The position numbers and the translations under genes were made by a program. A stretch of DNA of 64,000 nt, taken from assembly GCA_963082875.1 (NCBI GenBank), contig OY720100.1:13044591-13108590 (forward strand), in the 5' to 3' direction. The notes under the pieces are model-generated. The model saw nothing but the letters and a program-made list of their open reading frames with translations, was not told where the DNA came from and ran no database searches. This DNA comes from Corella eumyota (taxonomy: Eukaryota > Chordata > Ascidiacea > Phlebobranchia > Corellidae). Shown here piece after piece: positions 25,001 through 40,000 of the stretch (within the stretch, counting starts at the first letter, position 1; each line of letters begins with the position of its first letter).

Positions 25001-28000
25001 CCGAACCTAATTGTTATTTTTCTGCAAAACAGTCGTCGACAATTAATTTCAAAATTGTATGCAACGGGTTCTGTATAATATTATACAGGCTATCTTGTTA
25101 ATGGTAATTAAAAATTAAGTACATGTTGTAAGGCTGCGCTGTAAGCTGTAATATTGCTTGATGATAGAGTTAGTTAGGCTGACCTAAAAGTAAGGTTACG
25201 CTAAATCTGATTATTAAAGATTTTAATTTAAAGCTATTTTTGTCCGAACAAAAGTAAGTGGTTATCATATAAATAAACATCTTTACGGTACAGTTATATA
25301 AATAAACACATCCTAATATAGCTTTCTACACAAATAGACCTCTCACTTTCATATAATACTGACTTAATTGTTAGGCTAAACTTTAAAAAAATAGGCTAAA
25401 CTTTAAAAAATTAAATCTGGTCGTCGGTCTATTAACACCCTATATTTAGATTAAAAGTAATATCACTTAGCTAAAACGAAACTCATAAAATAGTAGGCGC
25501 TAGTATTTTTATTTCATTTCTACAATAAAGTTTATTAAAACGTTTATTCAACACTTAAACTACCAACTTCTATTTTTCTACAATGTTTATTTAAGTCTGT
25601 GTAACTGGTTACTGCGAACTGTCATCTTTTGCTGTAGCCGGATGTATTCAATAATCATAAATGCTCAATAGTCAAATAAAGTGTTTATAAATAAAGTGTA
25701 CGTCAGTTAAAACTGCCAATAGAATATATACGTACAAAAATATATAAAACACTTTAATAATATATACGAATCTATGTTAAAATTTGTACATATTAATTTT
25801 TTAATATTCTTTTATTTATTTTGGAATCAAATAATTTGAATAAAATATGTGATACTTACTCTTAGATGGACGACTTCTGTGTTATTTTCTGTTAGTTTTT
25901 TCTCGGCTCGTTTTAGTTTATCAAGTAAAAATTTTTTTTCTCGTTGTAGTCGGTCATTGTCTACTGTTAATTCGGGGACTGATTTTTGAAGATCGGCTAA
26001 TTCCTATAAATGAAAACAATAAATTTTTGTAACTTGCTTTTAAGTGTAAATGTTATTGTGATACACATGCTGAAAACAAATACTTAAATTTTACAACATT
26101 ATTAACCTAACATTTTACATTTTTACAGCTTTACGTTTTATAACTAATTTAAAATTTAGCATGAGAGACCAGACCATGTTATTTTATTTCATAAAAATTT
26201 GAAAATTAAAAAAAGTTAAAAATATGGTTATAGAAATTCCAACATTGTGCAGAAAATTGCAAGTATAAAAAATATGCTGGTGTCATGTCACGTACAAAAG
26301 TGTTATAATTATAAATGATGAGAAAATATGTTGTAATCAAATTGCAACATTTTTAAAAATGACTACGATTGTAAAATAAAATTCTAAAAACAAAAATTAA
26401 AAAAAAACCTACTTGGACGGTAGCTTCCAACTCTTCACTTGTACTGATGTGTGATTCCTCCATCCGATGAATCCTCTCCGTGAGGCAGGCGACGGTGATT
26501 GTGGAGCACTCGCTTTTGCAATCATCGGGGATCACTCGATCCTGGAGGTTGGTGGCTAAAGAAGAAGAAAAAGAAAAAAGATTTATATTTGTACAATTGT
26601 TCAAAATAATTTTTTGACAACAGAAAAAAATTTTTCTAATAATCTTACCTTGATTGACTACGTTTTCATCCAGGAGTAAGTTCTCCGTAGAAGTTGATCT
26701 TGAAATAGATGTGGAGTGAAGAAGAGCATCCGTGCTTGCTGATGCAAGGTCATCCAAAGAGGAGCTTAGTCCATCATCATTTGATATTGTATCCATATCT
26801 AATAAAAATTTTAACAAAAACATTAAAAAAATAATAAAACACTTAAAAAAAATTTAAATAAAAAAAACAAAAAAAAACATTTTTTTTTTAAATCTTTACC
26901 GTTAGATGGCATTCTGTTATGTGCAAAAATTAATTTATCTTCTTCCTTTTGTCTCATGGATAACATCATAGCGTCAACTTGTTCACGTAACTTTAAATTT
27001 TCATCCTAAAAATTTCAAAAAAATAAATTTAAATTAAAACAAAAATAAATAAATAATAACTCATTTAAATTGATTTTTTATTTTTTTCCGTTCATTAAAT
27101 TGTTTATTAAATTGATTTTTTATTTTTTTCCGTTGCATTAATGTATAATGTATTGTTTATAATTCTATAACTTTAATTAATGCACAAAAAAACTAAAATA
27201 TATTTAAAAAAATTCAACAAAATAAATCAAATAGGTAATATAAAATTATTAAAAACACCCAAAAAAAAGTGTTGAGAATTTGGGAAGTTTGTACGACAGC
27301 TATCTTTTAACGCCGTAAAATTTAAAGTTTACACAAAAAATGGCATAAAATAAGCAACACGCTTCGAAAATCGCTGTTGCAAAACTCAATATCAACTTTT
27401 AAACGCGTAAATCTTATTCGATATGAAAAACCGAAATGTCAATATTTGATTTAGCCCAGATATTGCCTAACTTCAGCGTAATACAATGAAAGCATTCACT
27501 CGTAATAAAAAAAATGCTCTGAAAATTGACAACCAAGTTAACGTTCAATATCAAATTATTTGATTATGACAAATTAAGCCTAAAGAACCTTTAAGTTCAT
27601 ATACACTTAATATATATAAAAATGTAACGTTATAGTGAATTAATGGTCTTTTCAATGTATTTTTAGGTCAGTGCGTTATTGAATGAAGGTGTTAATTTTA
27701 TAGGTGTGTTGTTTGCTTTGGGTGGTGGCCGGATTTCATAAATTTATATAACTCTAACCAAGCGGAAATTTATGACAAAAATTACACAAATCTATTTAAT
27801 AAATAATCTCCTATTTTTGCTATTTCCAACATTAAAATTTGAGTTTCATAATTTTCATAACAAACCAAATACTAGTATTATTACTTACATAAATAGTTTA
27901 TTTATCAAGTTATACTATAAACACAATGTGGTAGCTAAGTGTATTAAGTTTCACAACGGCGGGCGATGTGGTATCGAAAATACAGTAAACGCTTTAAAGC

Positions 28001-31000
28001 CTATATACCGTGAATAATCATATTATATTAATCCCTGGAACTAAGTCAGGTATGTATTTGAAATAACCAGTCACAGCATTTTTTTTTCTTTAAACGTAAA
28101 CACTGCCAAACAATAACAAAAACAAGTCTAGCATGTTTTTTAAAACCTGTTATAACCGGTTGTTATTGTTTTGTTGTTGTTTTAGAAGTTTAATTTTATA
28201 AGTTTGTGATTTTTTCATAAAGTTATGATGCTAAAATGCCTTACAATATTTAGTATTTAAAAATAGACAATTAATACTTAATTTAGCACTTAATAATTAC
28301 GATATAAAAATTTTAAAAGTTTGCATTTTTTTTCTTTAATTTTTATCTTACCCGAATTTCGCTTATTACTGTAGGATTTGGTATTGTAAGTCCCTTTTCT
28401 GTATGTACAGCAGCAAGGTGCTTCATTATATCACGTTAAATGTACTCTTAACAAGCTATTTTACTAATTCGTTTACTATATGTATATAAAACCTTAAAAT
28501 ATCTGGTAAAAAATATATTTTTAAATTGACTGCCAAATTTTTGCTTGAAATAGCAACCTAGCGCACGTATATATAACAAATGCAATGACTAAGTCAATAA
28601 TATAACAAAAAATCCCATTTAGCAGTTTTAGGCCGTGCAGAAACTAACTGTCAGTGCATTAGTATTTTTATATAGCTCGTAAAGTCATAAAAAATCCATA
28701 GAATATTTACAAGGGACCATTAAAAAACTAGAATGGTTGTACGCTGTATAACTAAATTTTCACTTCTTTTTTTGATTGAAGTATTACATCCTTTTCTATA
28801 CTTCCTTTTTAAACGTTCCATTTAACTGCATATGCTTTTTTATAAAATATAATTTATTTTATGAAATAATAGCATAACGGTTTTTATACCCCTGTACTAC
28901 ATATTAAGCAAAGTCGAGTGGTTTGAAGTGCTTGTTATTTATAGGAGTAACTTACAATGTCAACAATAACTCGCGATTTAATTAAAAAAGCCGATTTTTT
29001 TTTGAGGAATAAAAAACCCCGTCATGCCTTACGAAATTAAATAAAAATTTTTTAGGTCTCTGACAATAAAACTTCCTCGCGCTTTCTAAAACACTAGATC
29101 GAAAATTTTTTTACTAATTCCATTCGCTGTTTTTATAGCTGTGGGTCGTATACAAAAACGCGCTGAAACAAGATAAATATCAGCTTTATAGTTTACGCAC
29201 TAGCGAATTTAATAAGGTCATTCACATAGGAAATAGCGAATTTCCCGATACTGCATTCAGCAACTAATAACCTATATCGCTCGCCTTTTTTTAATACAAA
29301 ATAAAGACAGGCTAACAACGTGACGGTCGTTCTAACGGTAAAGGAATGTAAATTGTCGGGTTGCTGGCCCGATCGCCAGATAACTTGCCTGTCATTATTT
29401 CACGAAAACGAACAAAAAAGCGGATCTAAAAATGCGGGTCGCTTACTTTTTACGATTACTGTTGATTAAAAATAAAATAAATAAACATTCGATTTGGTAA
29501 TAGTAAATTTCTATGTTGTTCATTTTTTAAAACCTAGCTCTTTACTCTTCTAAAACTATATTTTATACACCTTGTTTTAAAATTTAAAAGGTAATATTTT
29601 TTTTTCAATAAAAATCCACAAAAATTTAATAAATAATTCCATTATTTCGCATCAGCTGATTTCTTAGAATCTGTAATAGTCTGTCAAGCGAGCACTGAAA
29701 ATCTCAGATTCGGAATAAAAACAACACATTCTCACAGCACGAAAAAAATTAACGCTGATGCTGTCACAGCCTAAACATAGCAATGACAATGCGACTGATT
29801 TAGCCTAAAAACTGGGCTCATAACAAACAACCAAGAGAACGTTGCGTAATGTTGTTAATCATATTACGAAATAACAAACGTAAGTTAGACTGCGATTTAC
29901 CGTATGATGATATTGACAACGGCATGCGAAATATGAAAATGTAAACAACGGGCCCATATTAACTAAATATTAAAGTTGATTTTAACTGATAGGACTCGAT
30001 TTAAGACTTATTTGCTATACTGACATATTTGCTTAGAAAGTACTAGTAAATACTAAGCCTACATTAACTAGTTTTTTTTTGGTAAAATTTCTAAATATGT
30101 TGTAACAACTAAATTCGTCACAGAATAAGTCTAACCATTTTGATTCTGACATAGCTTTAAATTGTATACAAATCCCAGCTATTTAGTGTGAGATTTTCTT
30201 ACTGAGCTACCTGTTATAAAGTACAAATCACATTTTTAAACTAGAGGATATTTACCTTTTTAAACTAACAAATCTGTACAAATAATGCGAGAAAAGCTCT
30301 ATCTTGTCTGTACAAATACACAAAGCTTAATGGTATACATCCCACACAAAGTTAATACTTTACATACCTGTACGTAATATCATTGGGTTCTAATTATAGT
30401 GCATAGATGACTGTACACTATAGGCTATGACATGTATAACCTTTCTGCCTACACCTTGTATGTAACAAACTGGTGGTTCAAAACACAGGCTTGTTATAGT
30501 CTTTTTTATTTGTCATCAGATTATAACAAGCAATTAATTCGGCTGCAATCAAAACAAGACTTAAAAAAAACTAGTTCTGTGAATTTCGCTAAGCTTTTAA
30601 TAGGTCCTTGTGTTTAAATCTGCGTTACTATAAATACACTTTATTCCAGGTAAATTTCCAATACCTGGTCATTAAATATGTGTTCATAATTACAGGCCTA
30701 TACCAGCACTTCAAAGCCCTCAACCGAGCATTTAATCGAAATACTTGAAGAGTGCGTATAAAAATATAGAAGAGTTTCTGATTAAAAAACGACAGATACT
30801 TTTTTAAGGGATAAGCTTTGATATAAATTGAAGTGCGTGGCATTAACGACCTCTTGAAATCATAGGCACCGTGCCTAACTACATATACAAGTGCGTCTTT
30901 ATTAAAGGGGAGCTGAACTGGATATTAAAAGGAAACTGAACTAAATAATAAGGCTGTTTAATTTAAATATATAATCTATACTAAGTTTAGTAGAGCAAAA

Positions 31001-34000
31001 AGTATAATTTTAGGCTTTTTTTTAATTTTAAATTTTAACTGCGGCAATGTTTTAAAAATAAAATTAGAAAAAAATGCCCTCTTCCCTCCCAGAAAGTTGT
31101 GCAATTCGACGCCTATGCCTAAATAACCAGATTAAACAAAAATCGAGTCACTAAACTCTACTTGAAACTAACAGGACTCCTTAATCCCTGCCCGCACTTT
31201 ATCTGACAGTTTAACCAGTTTTCGCTCTTGACTAGGTGTCACGTGCACTTGATTGGTGACGTCATAGTTAGGACGTGACGTACGACGTGTTAGCGTTTCC
31301 GCTGACACCTTTAACGTCTTAACTTCCATAACATTTAAATTAAGAAACTAAATAATCTGAATAATTTGGTATTTTTTGATTTAATTTTTTATTTATTTTT
31401 GAATGATGACAAAATGCTAAAAAATCTGTTTAAATTCTGGTATTTTTGTTATTTGTTTATCCCCAATGTGAAAAGAACGACTTCACAGCCTAAAAATACA
31501 TACTTAAACAATGCTTTTTTAACTGTGTTTACTAAAACTATTCTAGCTAAAAGTTCTCGATTTCAAGCATCAAATTTACTTTAAAAAACCCAAAGGTCTG
31601 GAAACTATCACAATTTACATATAACCACATCAACAACATTGAACTCGCATATAAAAATCAAAACAAGCACGAAAACAATTTAAAAGCGTCATCAGTTCTC
31701 TTTTTTCGTGTAAAAAAAGTAGCAGTTTCAACGTTTCGAACAAGAGAACGCAATTAAGCTATCATTAGATATCAATGCAGCCATTGTGCGGGCTGTCGAG
31801 AGGCTATTGTTAAAGTAGCGAGCGAATTTGCAACGGAGATATCGCAATTCGCGGGCTTTTTTGTCTGGTCGAAATTTCGATACATTAGTTGCAATAATAA
31901 AAAAAGGTTAATGAACAAAGGTTAAAAAAAATAATGGGGCTAAAAATAAAAAAACTGCGAGTTTAATGCGTTTTTTTTTATAAAAAAATGTGTAATTATT
32001 TTAAATTTATAATTAACCTAAAAACTGCCGTGTTTAAAAATTTAAAATGTCAAAAAAACTAACTCTTGTAATTTTTGTAAAATAACACATTTTAATTGTT
32101 ATTTTTGCCCTCAATTTGCCGATAAGCAAAATAAGCAAAATCGAACGAATCGTCGAAAAACAAGTTTTCTCAGGCAATTTAAACAACTATGACGTCATAA
32201 AAGTCATTGACACCGGTTCAGATCTAGTTCGTCGTGCGACAATCCAAAAAATAAAGTGACAAAAATTAGGAAAATTTGCCAAATAGGTTATATAGCCACT
32301 TATTGATGCACAAAAATCGAATATTGAATCAAATTGAACAATTCGGAATTAGCTTTAAAATATTTGAACTTTTTTTAAACAATTGCCAGTTAAAAAAATA
32401 AATTAAAAAATAGCATTTTTGCTATAACTAATCAATTAAGAAATAAAATTTTGCATTTTTGCTTTGAACAAAAATAACATTAAAAAAAAATAAATAAAAC
32501 CGTAATATCTAAAAAATTAGCATAACTTTTATAATTATAACCTTTTTAAATCAAATTTTCGCATTTTTAAACCCATTTTTGTATCAATACACAACTACTA
32601 TATTTGATAACCTGCCCTACGAACGGCATTTTAATTAAATTATAATAACAACTCACAACTAATGTTTGTCCGCGATAATTTACCCATAACTTATAAATTA
32701 AACATATATGTATACCGTACACTAAGCTCCATAGTTTATAGATAACATTACCTGTTAAACACAAAAAACTATGCAATACAGTATAGTCTAAGCTTAGTCA
32801 ACCGCTTATACTAACAGGTGTACTAGTAACTCGAAAACGTAAAAATTCACAAACGCTTTTCCGCCTTTACTCAATTCACCACCCCGATTGCTGACGTCAT
32901 AGCCTTACGTCACGGCAGTGGGAAATGTATGGCAGAGAGTCGACTATCGCACGGTAGCCGAATTAAAGTGTCAGCTCAATGGCCGAAACGTAACATTACG
33001 CAGAATATCGGGTAGGGAGAAATAAAAGTTTATTGACCTGCGATTTTAAGAGACCTAATTTCTATATATGTGCAACTTTTGATGTATATTCATGCAAAAT
33101 ATAAAATTTAAAAAAATAAGGGATCAAGAATTAAAAAAAAAAAATTTTACGTAAAAAAAATCGCTTAATTTATTGGTTTTAAATTTCCACAAAACGTCTA
33201 AACACATATTTTTAACAAAATATAGGCGTCAAAAACGCTAAATTTTAACACGTTTATTTAGGTAACTGTAATTTCTAACTAACACCAAATTGCGAAGTTC
33301 CGATTTTCGAATACATTAACTCCACAAACTTTGATTTGACCACAAATTTACTATAATATCAAACGCTTTAATTTCAATTGGGTAAATTAAAGGAAAAATG
33401 GGTCAACGTTTAAGTAATTGGTATTTAACCTTCTGACTTTAATAGCCATATAGACAGATAGCGTATTGTAACAAATATCTAAATGTAACTGTACCTTAAA
33501 TATACGCTTGTTTACTAAATATCACTAACTAAACTTTTCTAAAAATGCTTCAAAAAGCTTTCATTCGCAAATATACAAAAAACTTAGTTGTTTGTAAATA
33601 TTGTATATCGCCTACGTAAAAGCATGGCAAATAACAACATTATTTAAATGTTTACAAAACATGGCTTCTCCTATAATAATATCATTTCTGCACGGTTAAA
33701 AGATAGCTTGCAATTATTTTAACGCACTTTCCTACTTTTTTATTGTGATTTGCGAGCAATTTTTTTTTTCTCAGGCCATACTGAAGTCAATGACGTCAGA
33801 ACCAGCGTCGTAAACTTCAAACAAAAAAATCTCGCTTCGGCTATCTGGTTTTATGGTCGCGGTCAGCGAACTAATAAACAACTAATAACGTCACGAGTTA
33901 AAGTGCCACGAAGTTTTAACTTAGATATCTATAGTAAAAGCCCAGTCAGAGAACGAAACATTGTCATTATAACCATCGCAGTATTCCAAAGTATTACTGA

Positions 34001-37000
34001 TTTCCGTTAAATCCATTTCCTTATTCCATAAAAGATAATGGGCAACTATCTAAAACGTTAAGTCGTCTACATGACTAAGTTGTAATACTGATATCTCATA
34101 AACCAATACGTCATCTGACCCTACGCGATTGCAATAACTCGTAAAAGCAATTAGGGTTGCTTACTAATTGTGCTGTGAACTGCCCTCGCAGCTGCGCGAA
34201 AAACTCGTTTTAATATAATAGCCCGGCGAAAAGACAGGCGGTTGTAATATACAACAACATTTGTTAATCCTATACTGGGTCGGTCGCCAAGCGAACCGTA
34301 GCATCTAGGGAAGGATTAAACAGATTAACAAAGCTATTCCCACAGAAAAATACGCATTTGAACTATATGGGAAAATGCCAATGGCATTGTTAACGTAACA
34401 TTTTTGCTTCAATACCTTATATATTGTCACAATATTGAAATCAAATACTTGTAGCATTGCCTTATTTAAATTAAAAACACATTACGTTATTATTGTCAAC
34501 ATGTTTTTTCGACTTGCCTTTTTTCAGTTTATTTTTCATAACACTTCTATGCTATTCTGACAGAAAATCAATAACATCGTTCCGAATGTCACGTTGTTAA
34601 ATTTGTAAAATAAACAACATTAAATATAACTGTCAACAAAATATTATTACCTAATATTGGTATTGTTTATTTTTTAAATGGAACAAACATATGCCAAAAA
34701 TAACAACTCTATTTTAAAGCGACTCAAATTTAAAAAAAAATTTAATATTTACAATTTTTTTTTTTGCTTTTTTTAATAAAATATAAAAAAAATGTAAAAC
34801 AAAACCATAAACCAACAAATATATATAACATAACATTTTAAAAATCGTAAAAATTCTATTCTTACAGCAAAATAATATGTAATACAGGCAACTTACGAAT
34901 CAAATATTCCTATATATTAACATTACCACTAATTACTAACTTTAACATTGGCCTCAACAGCTGGAGTCGCATGCTTTTAACATGTACAAATTATATGTAC
35001 TATTCATGTTGTTAGTTAATTGAATAACGTAATTATATTATAAAAGAATAGTCGTACTAATATAGTTAGTAATGTAATATACGCCCTTATCAAATAGGTA
35101 ATATAAAAGAAATTAGTTGTAATTTAATTTGAATTTAATAATTACCTCTTTACTGGCTGTTGTAATGTAAAAAAACAAACACTATGTCTAACTAAAAAGA
35201 ATTAAAGTCCTACTAAAATTGAATTTAATTAAAAATGTTTAAAAAATATAAATTAAATTATACATACATTTAAAAAAGTTATTTTAAATATAAAATCAGG
35301 ACAATTTTATAAATAACTAACTAACGTTTTTATATGTAAAACCAACTTAAAATTCGGGAAAAACAAAAACTATACTTGCATTTAAATTTTATATCTGCTG
35401 TAAGAAACTAATTTTTCTAATGAAATCAACTTAACTTTATTATTCTAATGCATTAAAATCTGTCTGTATATTTTAAATGTGACCTACATTACATTTCAAT
35501 TGAGGAAACAGACGCAAAACAGACACGCTAGTATATTTACGTAGACTTAATTCAGCTGTATACAGATGATACAAATCGGCTGTATACAACCCTTCTAACT
35601 GATATATTGTAAGTGTATACGTTTACATATAAATGTGATTGCGTTTTACGCATATTGAACTAGGGTTAAAGTTAATACAAGGTTTATGTTTTGGTTGTAC
35701 GTGGTTAGCCCAAACACGGTTAAATTTTAGCGTGACGTCACAGCGATGGGATTGTGACGCAACAAACGTCGAAGCGTGAATAACATAAAACGACATCGTA
35801 TAACCCTAGAAATAGAGGGTTAAAAATGTCGATCAAAAAGGTTATCTGGGTTGTTTTGCGCGATACGAAACCACGTGACGCAACAGGATGACCCACACGA
35901 CCCCTTTTCTGACAACAACATAGCCCCAGTTTAAACAGGTTAACCGTTTTCTAAAAATACATATTAAAAATTTGTTTTATAATCTAACCTGCAGTTGCAC
36001 GACTTTTTTATCCGAGCTGACGTCATCGTCTGCGTCATTCGTGACGTCATCGCCATCGACGGACGGGAGTTTGATAAGAGACTTGAACTTCGGAGAAGAG
36101 GTTTTGTTCGTCTGTACTTCCTCTTCCTGCGACCGGAGGAGCACCATCATCTGATCCAACTTGCTCTTTAACGACCTACGTCAATAAAAGTGACGTCATT
36201 GAAGGTGACGTCATTAAACCACGTGTTAAATACAGGGTAAATATTTATTTCTCAATCCATAAGTTGTAAATAAATAATGTGATTTCTTAAAAGTGTTAAA
36301 AATATTTACTTTTTTACAATAGTGCTATAAAAGTGCAATCGAAAAGTTTTGTCATTTACCTAATTTCAGAGTCTTTGTTTTTTGCTAAATTCATCAATTC
36401 TTTAATTTTAGTCTCAAGTGAAGCTTTATCCATTTCGTTCTTTGGTTTTGAAACTACAACAAAAAAAACACCAAAAGTGTAAAAACAACAAGCATGATTT
36501 GCCCAAACAATATTGCACATTCAAAATTTTAAAATATGAGTTTAATTTTAAACTTAGTTTTTTATCACCCTAAGGTTAAATATATTTGAACCCAAAACTC
36601 CCTGACCGTAACCCGATGCAATAATCGGTATTCCACATTTAATTTTTTTTTCTTATTTTTCATATTCCCTAAGGAGATAGATAGGTTTTTGATATTTTTA
36701 TCTGGTAAGGGTGTGCGGTTTGGGACGTGTCTTAGCTATTTATGAACACCAGGCTCAAAGGCGAAGTATGTGGTATTGGTGGGGCTCCATCCCGAAACCT
36801 TTCGGCTAGTAATCCAACGCTGTTTTTGACGTGTTTTTAAGCTATCTGTAAACGCCGGGCTCAAGGGCGAATAGTGTGACGTTGGTGCCCGAAACCTTTC
36901 GGCCCGTAGTCCGACGCCATGACCGGTTCGCCACACTACAGGACTAAGTTTAATTTTTTTTTGTAAAACATAGCTTAACTACCTCTACGGCCTGCTGACA

Positions 37001-40000
37001 TCGCTGAGTTTCTCCCGCTAGATGATGCCGAAGAGCTGCTCGATTTCGTTGTCGGCGGCTTGCCCTTTTCTCTCGCCCTCTCGCTTGATTTCATACTCGA
37101 CTCTTTACTACCACCCGGCGTCCGTCTCGAATTCAAAGGCGTGGAAGAGTTGCCTAAAAAAATAATAAAATCATAAATGAGTCATTACTCCCACGCATTT
37201 TTTATAATTTGTAATAAATCAGAGAATTATATTTTACCCTTAACCAAACAAGGAAAGTTATAAAGTCATAAAAACATAAATAATACAAACAAAACTGTAA
37301 TAATATTTACATTTATATCCAATTACAATATTATGCTTTTATACAAGTCTGACATTAATTTTAACATTTACCCAATTTATGTTTATGAAATATATTTATA
37401 ATAACACAAAACTAATTTTTTTGACACGTAAAATGTGGTTTTTAACAGTTGCCAGTTGGCATAAAAAGAAATACAAAAGACTGTGTTAGCGGCTCGGCAT
37501 GTACTGTAAAGTAAATCTTTAATAGTATTTTGAATGTATTTTAACGTGCTTTTTATCATGATCTACTGGAGTGACGTTTTTTTAAAGTCCCATATTAAGG
37601 ATGTTTGTAATTTTTTAAGTTATGTGAATCGTCAATATTTTGGTTTTATTGTTAGTTTTATTTGTTTGAAAAAAAAAAAAAAATAAAAAATAAAAAAAAA
37701 AAAAAAAAACGAACGGTTGCCATAAAAAAGTATTCATCATGTTTTAAATTAAACACTAGTTAATCTCAAAAACTACTCGACCAATTTTTAATATAATGGT
37801 ATTCTCGTGCAAGTTGGAAAAATTCCAACATAATTAAAAAAGAAACTCCGCGACCGAACCATCTCTTTAAGCTAACCCGTTTTTAATAATACAAGTATAT
37901 AGAGCTAACGGAGTAAGTTAAATTGGTTTAGTGAGCCGTTGAAGCGGAGTATCAAGGCTTTTACTGAATTAGAGAGATCGTCTCGTCCTAATAAACATTC
38001 CACGGTGAGAGTTCTATATTATTAAAACCTTTTTTATATCGCCACCTAAACGCTAGGCGAATTTTAAATTAACTTTAACTGAACTCAAAGCTAATATTAG
38101 TTTTGCCTCTCACAGGATTGGTTAAAAAATAGAAAAATTTAGACTAACACAAGTCGTTTTGTTAGAAATGAAAGCGGAACTTAAATACAAAAAACGGTTT
38201 TAGCCTTCGTGTTTAATAAATACAGGATTGTTATATAGCCTTATATTAAACGCAAGATTGGTCATATCTGTATTTAAATGTTGAAGATTGGTTTTGGCAG
38301 ACAGTCGATAAGAATTAATACGAAATGTAACCTTTTTTTGCTAATACTTGATGTGTTTAGCTCTGTACTATATCTTGTAAGGACATACAGTTTAAACAAG
38401 GAGATTGTAATATAGTTAAATACGATGTTAAACCAGTCAGACAGTTCACAAGTATATGACTTTAAATTATTACAAACTTTAGATTTTTTTTTTGTTAATT
38501 GTTCTTATTAGAAACAGATATATAGAAATAAAAGACTTTGTTTTATAATTTCATTCTGTTAAAACAAGTTTAAGTTCACTACATCAAATATGTCAAGACA
38601 AAATATGTCAATTAAACCGTTCATAGGCGCACCTATAGAAGATATACCCGTTTCAAGTATACCCGGTATTGGTGAGGTTAATGCGCGAAAATTAAACAAT
38701 GCTGGATACTATAGGGTATGTAGTTTATGGATTACATTAATACTATACCCAATGTATCTGATACGTTACTAGTAAAAAAAATGTTTCAATTTTAACTTTT
38801 TACACGCCCAATCGCTGCCTAAAAATTTTTTAAATCTTATTTTTAATGCCTCTCAAAACGAAATTTATTAAAATATTTTTACTAGGCCTCCCAACTTTAT
38901 GAAGAATTCAAAAATTTGACCCGGGAACAATTTCTCTTCTTGATGGAGGCAAAATGTAAGATTTCTAAGCAATTTGCCGGACAAGTGTACACGTGTTTAT
39001 ACGCGTGGAGAGGCCATCATTCGTAATAAAGCTTAACAAGTTTTGGACCATGTTACTTTTACGGTTCTCCAATTTACTTTTACTATTTTTGTTTTTCTTA
39101 TAAAACGCCACTTCCGGATTATCGATTCTTTAGATTTTTGAAAAATCGTAAATGTAACATGGCCCTATAAATCTTGTATCAGTAGCTCTCCTATGATAAA
39201 AAAAATTATAAAAACCTTAAACGGTTGCCTTAAAAAAATACAAAAGACTGGTAATGTAAATATTGTTCAAAAAAAATTTGGGATATTTTCTGTTTCGATG
39301 TAAGTTATCAAGCAATTCTTTAAATAAATCTTCTTAACATTGTTAATACTTGATATTTTTTGAAATTTAAATAAACAACAACCGTTTATACCAAAAACAA
39401 GTTTATTAGTTCTAAATACTTTATTTAAAAATGATTTTCTTATAGAAGTAGAGAGCCTGTGTTTTTTTTATTTATTTTTGGGGGGGGAGGGGGTGTTTTT
39501 TTAGCTCATGCCATTGACATATAATTTTATAGAAAATAGAAATATGTTTATTTCACTAACTGTTGCAGCATATTAATTCAGAGCACCAAAATATCTAAAG
39601 CTTAAAATTTTAAACAAACGTTTCAGAAAATGTTATATCATATTAATAAGAACCATTTTTTGAATATAATAAAATATATACATTATGTCATCTATAAATT
39701 CTTTAAGTAAACATGTAATATTTATGGCAAGTCATAAATTAAATTTTGACAAAAAAAGATAAAACAATTTAGGTTATATTTAAACACGTTTTTAATCTTA
39801 TCAATATAGAACTAAAAATTTTAAATTAAACAGACGATAAGTTTTTATACAGGCGAAAATTTTTTTCTTAAAGTTAAATTTTATATGTGAGGATATAAAA
39901 AAGATATTAACAAGATTAATACATTGGCAATAAAAATATGTTATACATCCTTTATAAAGAGAAAAAAACATATCGTGACGTAACTACAAAATGTAAACAA

